Origin: Candidatus Omnitrophota bacterium
Lineage (GTDB): Bacteria > Omnitrophota > Gorgyraeia > Gygaellales > Profunditerraquicolaceae
NCBI GenBank assembly: GCA_018825725.1
Contig: JAHKBC010000147.1
Span: forward strand, 1-9,974
Direction: 5' to 3'
Length of the DNA: 9,974 nucleotides
Both the position numbers and the translations under genes were made by a program. The first letter of the stretch is position 1, and each line of letters opens with the position of its first letter. Below are positions 7,111-9,974 of this stretch, in pieces. The notes below the pieces were generated by a model. That model did not search any database and was not told where the DNA came from. It was given only the letters and a program-made list of their open reading frames with translations.

Positions 7111-8418
7111 ATGAATATGGTAAGAGTAAGATTTGCTCCCAGCCCCACAGGATATTTGCATATAGGCGGCTCACGCACTGCCCTTTTTAACTGGATTTAT
7201 GCCTGCAACCAAAAGGGTAAGTTTGTCTTGAGAATAGAGGATACGGATAAGCTGCGTTCGGAAACCAAATACCTGGATGAAATATTAGATAGCTTGAAAT
7301 GGCTGGGTTTAGAGTGGGATGAGATATATTATCAGAGCAAGAGGTTTGATCTCTACCGCGAATATGCCCAAAAGCTCTTAGAGCAAGGTTTAGCTTATAC
7401 CGAAAAACTCTCTTTGGATTCGGACGAGGCAATTATCTACAAAGTAACCCCGCAGAAAATAAAGATCCGGGATTTAATCCGTGGTGAGATTGAGTTTGAC
7501 GCCTCAGAGATTAAAGACCAGGTGCTTATTAAGTCTGACGGAACCCCGACCTATAATTTCGCCTGTGTTTTAGATGACGCGCTTATGAAGATAACCCATG
7601 TCATAAGAGGCGATGACCATATCTCTAATACCCCTAAACAGATATTACTCTACCAGGCCTTAGGGTTTGCCTTGCCGGAATTTGCGCATCTACCGTTAAT
7701 CTTGGCCAAGGAGGGAGGCCGGCTTTCTAAGAGAAAAGGCGCGACTGCTATTTCGGAATTCCGTCAGATGGGTTATTTACCGGAAGCGTTAGTGAATCAT
7801 CTTTTGCTTTTAGGTTGGGCCCCTGGGCCAGACCGTCAAATTATCCCCATAGAAGAAGCAATTGGCCTCTTTGATATCAAACACGTGAATAAAACAGCCG
7901 CAGTCCTGGACCTGGACAAATTAGACTGGATGAATAACCAGTATATTAAGAACGCAGACGCAGAAAAAATTGCGGACCTGGTTATCCCGCTCTTGTTAGA
8001 GAAGAAGATTATCCAGCAGGAAAATTTGGATAGGGCATATACTGTGTCGACTGTAAAGTTGCTACAACCCAGGCTTACTACCTTGAATGAATTTCCTGAG
8101 CGCGCTGACGCATTTTTTCTAAAGGAAGTTGTATTTGATCCTGTAGCTAAGGAAAAGTATTTATCCCGGGATTTATCCAGGGAATTCAGGCTCTTTATAG
8201 AAAGGCTTGATAATTTGAAAGTATTTGATACTCTAAGTATTGAAGAGAGTTTTCGCGAGCTAATTCAGGAGTTAGGCATAGAATCCAAGGCCTTGATACA
8301 TCCTATCCGGGTGGCTTTAACCGGCAAGACTGTGGGTCCGGGGTTATTTGAAGTAATTAATCACTTGGGTAAAGAACGAACTAAAGAAAGATTATTGCGT
8401 TTGGCAAAGGGGGGTTAA
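7111..8418 (+). CDS. gltX: Glutamyl-tRNA synthetase, compact form
   Basis: Class I aminoacyl-tRNA synthetase that attaches glutamate to tRNA-Glu and, in bacteria lacking GlnRS, also to tRNA-Gln. Seen: RFAPSPTGYLHIGGSRTAL (7-25, the HIGH-type motif), RIEDTD (41-46), TPTYNFACVLDDALM (145-159), THVIRGDDHISNTPKQ (162-177), RLSKRKGA (204-211, the KMSKS-type motif), NHLLLLGW (229-236), HVNKTAAVLDLDKLDWMNNQYI (within 258-279), and an anticodon-binding region ending in GPGLFEVINHLGKER (409-423). At 435 residues it is about 30-40 shorter than usual: between GLAY (93-96) and IYKVTPQKIKIRDLIRG (109-125) only about a dozen residues remain where most bacterial enzymes have the CxC-containing insert. The ATG at 7117 (giving MVRVRF) is an equally plausible start. 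Whether it discriminates against tRNA-Gln cannot be read from the sequence. Confidence 0.95.
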   Translation: MNMVRVRFAPSPTGYLHIGGSRTALFNWIYACNQKGKFVLRIEDTDKLRSETKYLDEILDSLKWLGLEWDEIYYQSKRFDLYREYAQKLLEQGLAYTEKLSLDSDEAIIYKVTPQKIKIRDLIRGEIEFDASEIKDQVLIKSDGTPTYNFACVLDDALMKITHVIRGDDHISNTPKQILLYQALGFALPEFAHLPLILAKEGGRLSKRKGATAISEFRQMGYLPEALVNHLLLLGWAPGPDRQIIPIEEAIGLFDIKHVNKTAAVLDLDKLDWMNNQYIKNADAEKIADLVIPLLLEKKIIQQENLDRAYTVSTVKLLQPRLTTLNEFPERADAFFLKEVVFDPVAKEKYLSRDLSREFRLFIERLDNLKVFDTLSIEESFRELIQELGIESKALIHPIRVALTGKTVGPGLFEVINHLGKERTKERLLRLAKGG

Positions 8419-8420
8419 CG

Positions 8421-8630
8421 ATGGCGAGAAAGTTTTCCTGGTTCATTATTTTAATAGGTTGTTTTTTTATTGCCAGCGGTTGTCAGACTACGTACCTGGG
8501 GGTAAAAAATACAGCTGAAGGAAGCGCAGGGATGGTTAAACACGCAGGCGAGGGGTTTGCCGAAGGCGCCAAAAAGGACTGGAATTGGATTAAGAATGCG
8601 GATGCTTGGTTCAGGAAAAATCTCTGGTAA
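8421..8630 (+). CDS. Small secreted lipoprotein, 69 aa
   Basis: A short gene two bases after the gltX stop, with a purine-rich ribosome site (AAAGGGGGG, about 8407-8414). The protein starts with a lipoprotein signal: charged MARK, a hydrophobic stretch FSWFIILIGCFFI (5-17) and an ASGC lipobox with C21 as the likely lipidated residue. Gln follows the cysteine, not Asp, so sorting to the outer membrane would be expected if a Lol system exists. The mature 49 residues are small-residue rich (AEGSAG, AGEGFAEGAKKD), probably an amphipathic helix, and end in an aromatic segment NWIKNADAWFRKNLW. It resembles entericidin-like small lipoproteins in size only; I do not recognise a defined family. Its function is unknown. 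Compact length and close linkage support a real gene. Confidence 0.8.
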   Translation: MARKFSWFIILIGCFFIASGCQTTYLGVKNTAEGSAGMVKHAGEGFAEGAKKDWNWIKNADAWFRKNLW

Positions 8631-8643
8631 AATTTAGATCAAT

Positions 8644-8717
8644 TGCCCTCTAGTGCAATGGTAGCACGACTGACTCTGGATCAGTTAATTGTGGTTCGAA
8701 TCCACAGGGGGCAGCCA
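8644..8717 (+). tRNA. tRNA-Gln (anticodon CUG)
   Basis: A complete 74-base cloverleaf can be drawn. The acceptor stem TGCCCTC (8644-8650) pairs with GGGGGCA (8707-8713), with one T-G wobble. The D arm is GTGC, loop AATGGTA, GCAC. The anticodon stem ACTGA/TCAGT encloses loop CTCTGGA, giving anticodon CUG, which reads CAG. The T arm is TGTGG, TTCGAAT, CCACA. The discriminator is G8714, followed by an encoded CCA (8715-8717). The variable loop has 4 bases. The U1-A72 pair and the short D loop are known recognition features of tRNA-Gln for the bacterial GatCAB amidotransferase, so charging by GluRS plus transamidation is possible. It lies 13 bases after the lipoprotein gene. The antisense strand of its 3' half is read by the recombinase frame. 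Confidence 0.97.
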
Positions 8718-9974
8718 ACCTTGACGCTCAGGCGAACCAAATCCGCTTGATGCAGTGGGGACTAACGCCTTACAGTTATCTGTAGGGCGTTTTTCATTTT
8801 GGGGAGGTTTCCCGTGCTCTACGGCTGGCAGTGTGCAGGAGAGGCTTTCCATGGCGGGCTGGTCGATATACATCTTGATTTCTATCTGATCCTCATAGAC
8901 TATTATTTCTTTGATAAGGGCCCTTATCAGGGCTTTCTGCGCGTCCGGAGGGGCCTGCTCGATATACTGCATGGCGAGCTTGAGGTTTGAGTGCAGAAAT
9001 TCTCCGGAATGCGCGGCTATTTGAGCGACGTTCTTTTTGGCCTGTAGTTTTTCCAGCTCATCTTCCAGCCTGAATATCTCATCGTCCAGTTTGGTCATCT
9101 TGTCTTTGTATGTCCTGCCCTGCGACACCTTGCCGTTCATCGCCAGCTCAAGAAGCTTATTCGCTTTTTCCCTGGCGTCTGACAGTTTCTTCTGAAGAGG
9201 TTTGATTAGTTTTTCAAGGCTTTCCAATTTTATCTGGGAGTCCAGGATCGCCTCGCCGATCGCTTTTACGATGATTTCCTGGTCTTTGGATGCGCGCTTG
9301 AAGTAATCGATCAATGCGTTATCGAATCCTTTGGCAGAGAATCGAGATACATCGCAGCCTAATTTCTGTTTGGATCTTCCACAGACATAATAATAGAATT
9401 TTTCGGAGTGGCCGTTGCCGCTTTCGCAGACATAGTGACTGCCGCATTTGCCGCACTTAAGAAGTCCGGCCAAAAGATATATGTATTCCCGGGGCCGTTT
9501 GATGAAACGGTGCCCGGGCATTTTTACGCTCAGCATCTTATTGGCTTTTTCCCAGAGCTTCTCATCCACGAGCGCGGGATGGTTACCTTTGTGGAGTTCA
9601 TCGCTGTATTTTATGTAGCCTTTATGAAAAGGGTTCTTTATGAGCCAGGCCACGGTTTGTTTGCGCCATACTTTATCGCGCGGTGTTTTTATTCCCCGGC
9701 GCATCAATTCATGGGCAATATCGTAGAGCGATTTATTGGCCGCGGCCATTTCCCATATGAAGCGTATATTCGGGCCTATTTCAGGATTGATAATGATTTT
9801 GTGAGGCTGTCTTCCGTTCGGCAATGGATCGCCGTCGGGCATTAATTTATATCCGAAAGGTACGTTGCCTCCCACCCATTTACCCTGCCTTACCCTGGCT
9901 ATGCAGGAAGCTTTCACGCGCTCACCGGTGAGCTCCCGCTCAAAGGCTGACAAAATCCCGAGTATGCCGATTAC
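8685..9974 (-). CDS. Large serine recombinase, N-terminal catalytic domain outside the window
   Basis: Site-specific DNA recombinase of the large serine family, which integrates or excises mobile elements. The frame is open to the right edge, so 429 residues are visible and the catalytic serine is missing from view; the TTG at 9953 is internal. Numbering from the first visible residue: the end of the resolvase domain with a long helix LSAFERELTGERVK (about 8-21), the Recombinase domain (about 38-150, from VPFGYKL to NHPALVDEKLWEKA), a zinc ribbon with C174, C177, C198 and C207, a coiled coil (about 245-315), and a C-terminal region KALIRALIKEIIVYEDQIEIKMYI. The last 60 residues show no family feature and are coded across the tRNA-Gln terminator; the last ten (WLPPVDSNHN) are the antisense of the tRNA 3' end, with the stop inside the tRNA. 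The gene is convergent with the host operon and marks an inserted element extending rightward. Confidence 0.9.
   Translation of the reverse strand, partial: VIGILGILSAFERELTGERVKASCIARVRQGKWVGGNVPFGYKLMPDGDPLPNGRQPHKIIINPEIGPNIRFIWEMAAANKSLYDIAHELMRRGIKTPRDKVWRKQTVAWLIKNPFHKGYIKYSDELHKGNHPALVDEKLWEKANKMLSVKMPGHRFIKRPREYIYLLAGLLKCGKCGSHYVCESGNGHSEKFYYYVCGRSKQKLGCDVSRFSAKGFDNALIDYFKRASKDQEIIVKAIGEAILDSQIKLESLEKLIKPLQKKLSDAREKANKLLELAMNGKVSQGRTYKDKMTKLDDEIFRLEDELEKLQAKKNVAQIAAHSGEFLHSNLKLAMQYIEQAPPDAQKALIRALIKEIIVYEDQIEIKMYIDQPAMESLSCTLPAVEHGKPPQNEKRPTDNCKALVPTASSGFGSPERQGWLPPVDSNHN
8764..8794 (+). terminator. Intrinsic terminator downstream of tRNA-Gln
   Basis: An 11-bp stem, ACGCCTTACAG (8765-8775) with CTGTAGGGCGT (8780-8790), closes a TTAT loop; one pair is a T-G wobble and a flanking A8764-T8791 pair can extend it. 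A T run follows (8790-8794). The polarity, with T residues only on the right side, fits termination of + strand transcription from the tRNA-Gln or the operon before it. The hairpin lies within the C-terminal tail of the opposite-strand recombinase frame. Confidence 0.8.

Noticed and set aside
8644..8717. tRNA-Gln as a disrupted or duplicated attachment site
   Set aside because: The tRNA is complete with all stems and CCA, and no second copy of its 3' end occurs in the window, so a direct-repeat att pair cannot be shown here.
9408..9845. 145-codon open frame on the + strand opposite the recombinase
   Set aside because: It lies wholly antisense to the conserved zinc-ribbon and Recombinase domains, has no ribosome site I can see and a composition like a shadow frame.
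1..9974. CRISPR array, toxin-antitoxin pair or defence island
   Set aside because: No regularly spaced repeats of CRISPR type and no small gene pair; apart from the recombinase all genes are housekeeping or metabolic.

Overview
The window is a dense bacterial chromosomal segment. All protein genes from the left edge to about 8630 lie on the + strand with little spacing, followed by a tRNA-Gln gene and then a large serine recombinase on the - strand that runs off the right edge. Base composition looks moderately AT-rich in the + block; I did not compute it. The gene set points to an anaerobic or ferredoxin-using, uncultured-type bacterium: a complete ferredoxin-dependent 2-oxoacid oxidoreductase, the MEP isoprenoid pathway entry enzyme, a bacterial GluRS and a small outer-membrane-type lipoprotein. 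The style resembles candidate phyla such as Omnitrophota, but that is an impression, not a demonstrated assignment.

Layout from left to right. Positions 2-1153 hold the 3' part of a clan GH-A (GH39-like) glycoside hydrolase whose last 50 residues are packed with N-X-S/T sequons. Positions 1158-2628 hold xseA and xseB, the two subunits of exonuclease VII, overlapping by 23 bases. Positions 2637-4490 hold dxs (1-deoxy-D-xylulose-5-phosphate synthase); an ispA gene, which sits between xseB and dxs in E. coli, is absent here. Positions 4500-7084 hold a four-gene cluster in the order delta ferredoxin, alpha, beta, gamma, encoding a 2-oxoacid:ferredoxin oxidoreductase of the Kor/Vor type. Positions 7111-8418 hold gltX, 8421-8630 a small lipoprotein gene, and 8644-8717 tRNA-Gln(CUG) with an encoded CCA. 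A strong intrinsic terminator follows at 8764-8794. From 8685 to the right edge runs the large serine recombinase, the only clear sign of mobile DNA; its reading frame crosses the terminator and ends inside the tRNA gene in antisense.

How the genes fit together: the block looks like one or a few long housekeeping transcription units. The oxidoreductase would oxidise a 2-oxoacid with CoA to an acyl-CoA and reduce ferredoxin through its own 2x[4Fe-4S] subunit. Dxs starts the MEP pathway, whose late enzymes (IspG and IspH) commonly take electrons from ferredoxin or flavodoxin, so the adjacency is suggestive but not proof of coupling. gltX lies two genes upstream of a tRNA-Gln carrying features expected of a transamidation substrate.

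I found no convincing wholly new system. The most unusual points are the sequon-rich tail, an Asp-to-Asn change at a mapped catalytic position of XseA, heptamer-period repeats in an intergenic spacer and inside korA, a compact GluRS, and the recombinase frame running through a tRNA and its terminator.
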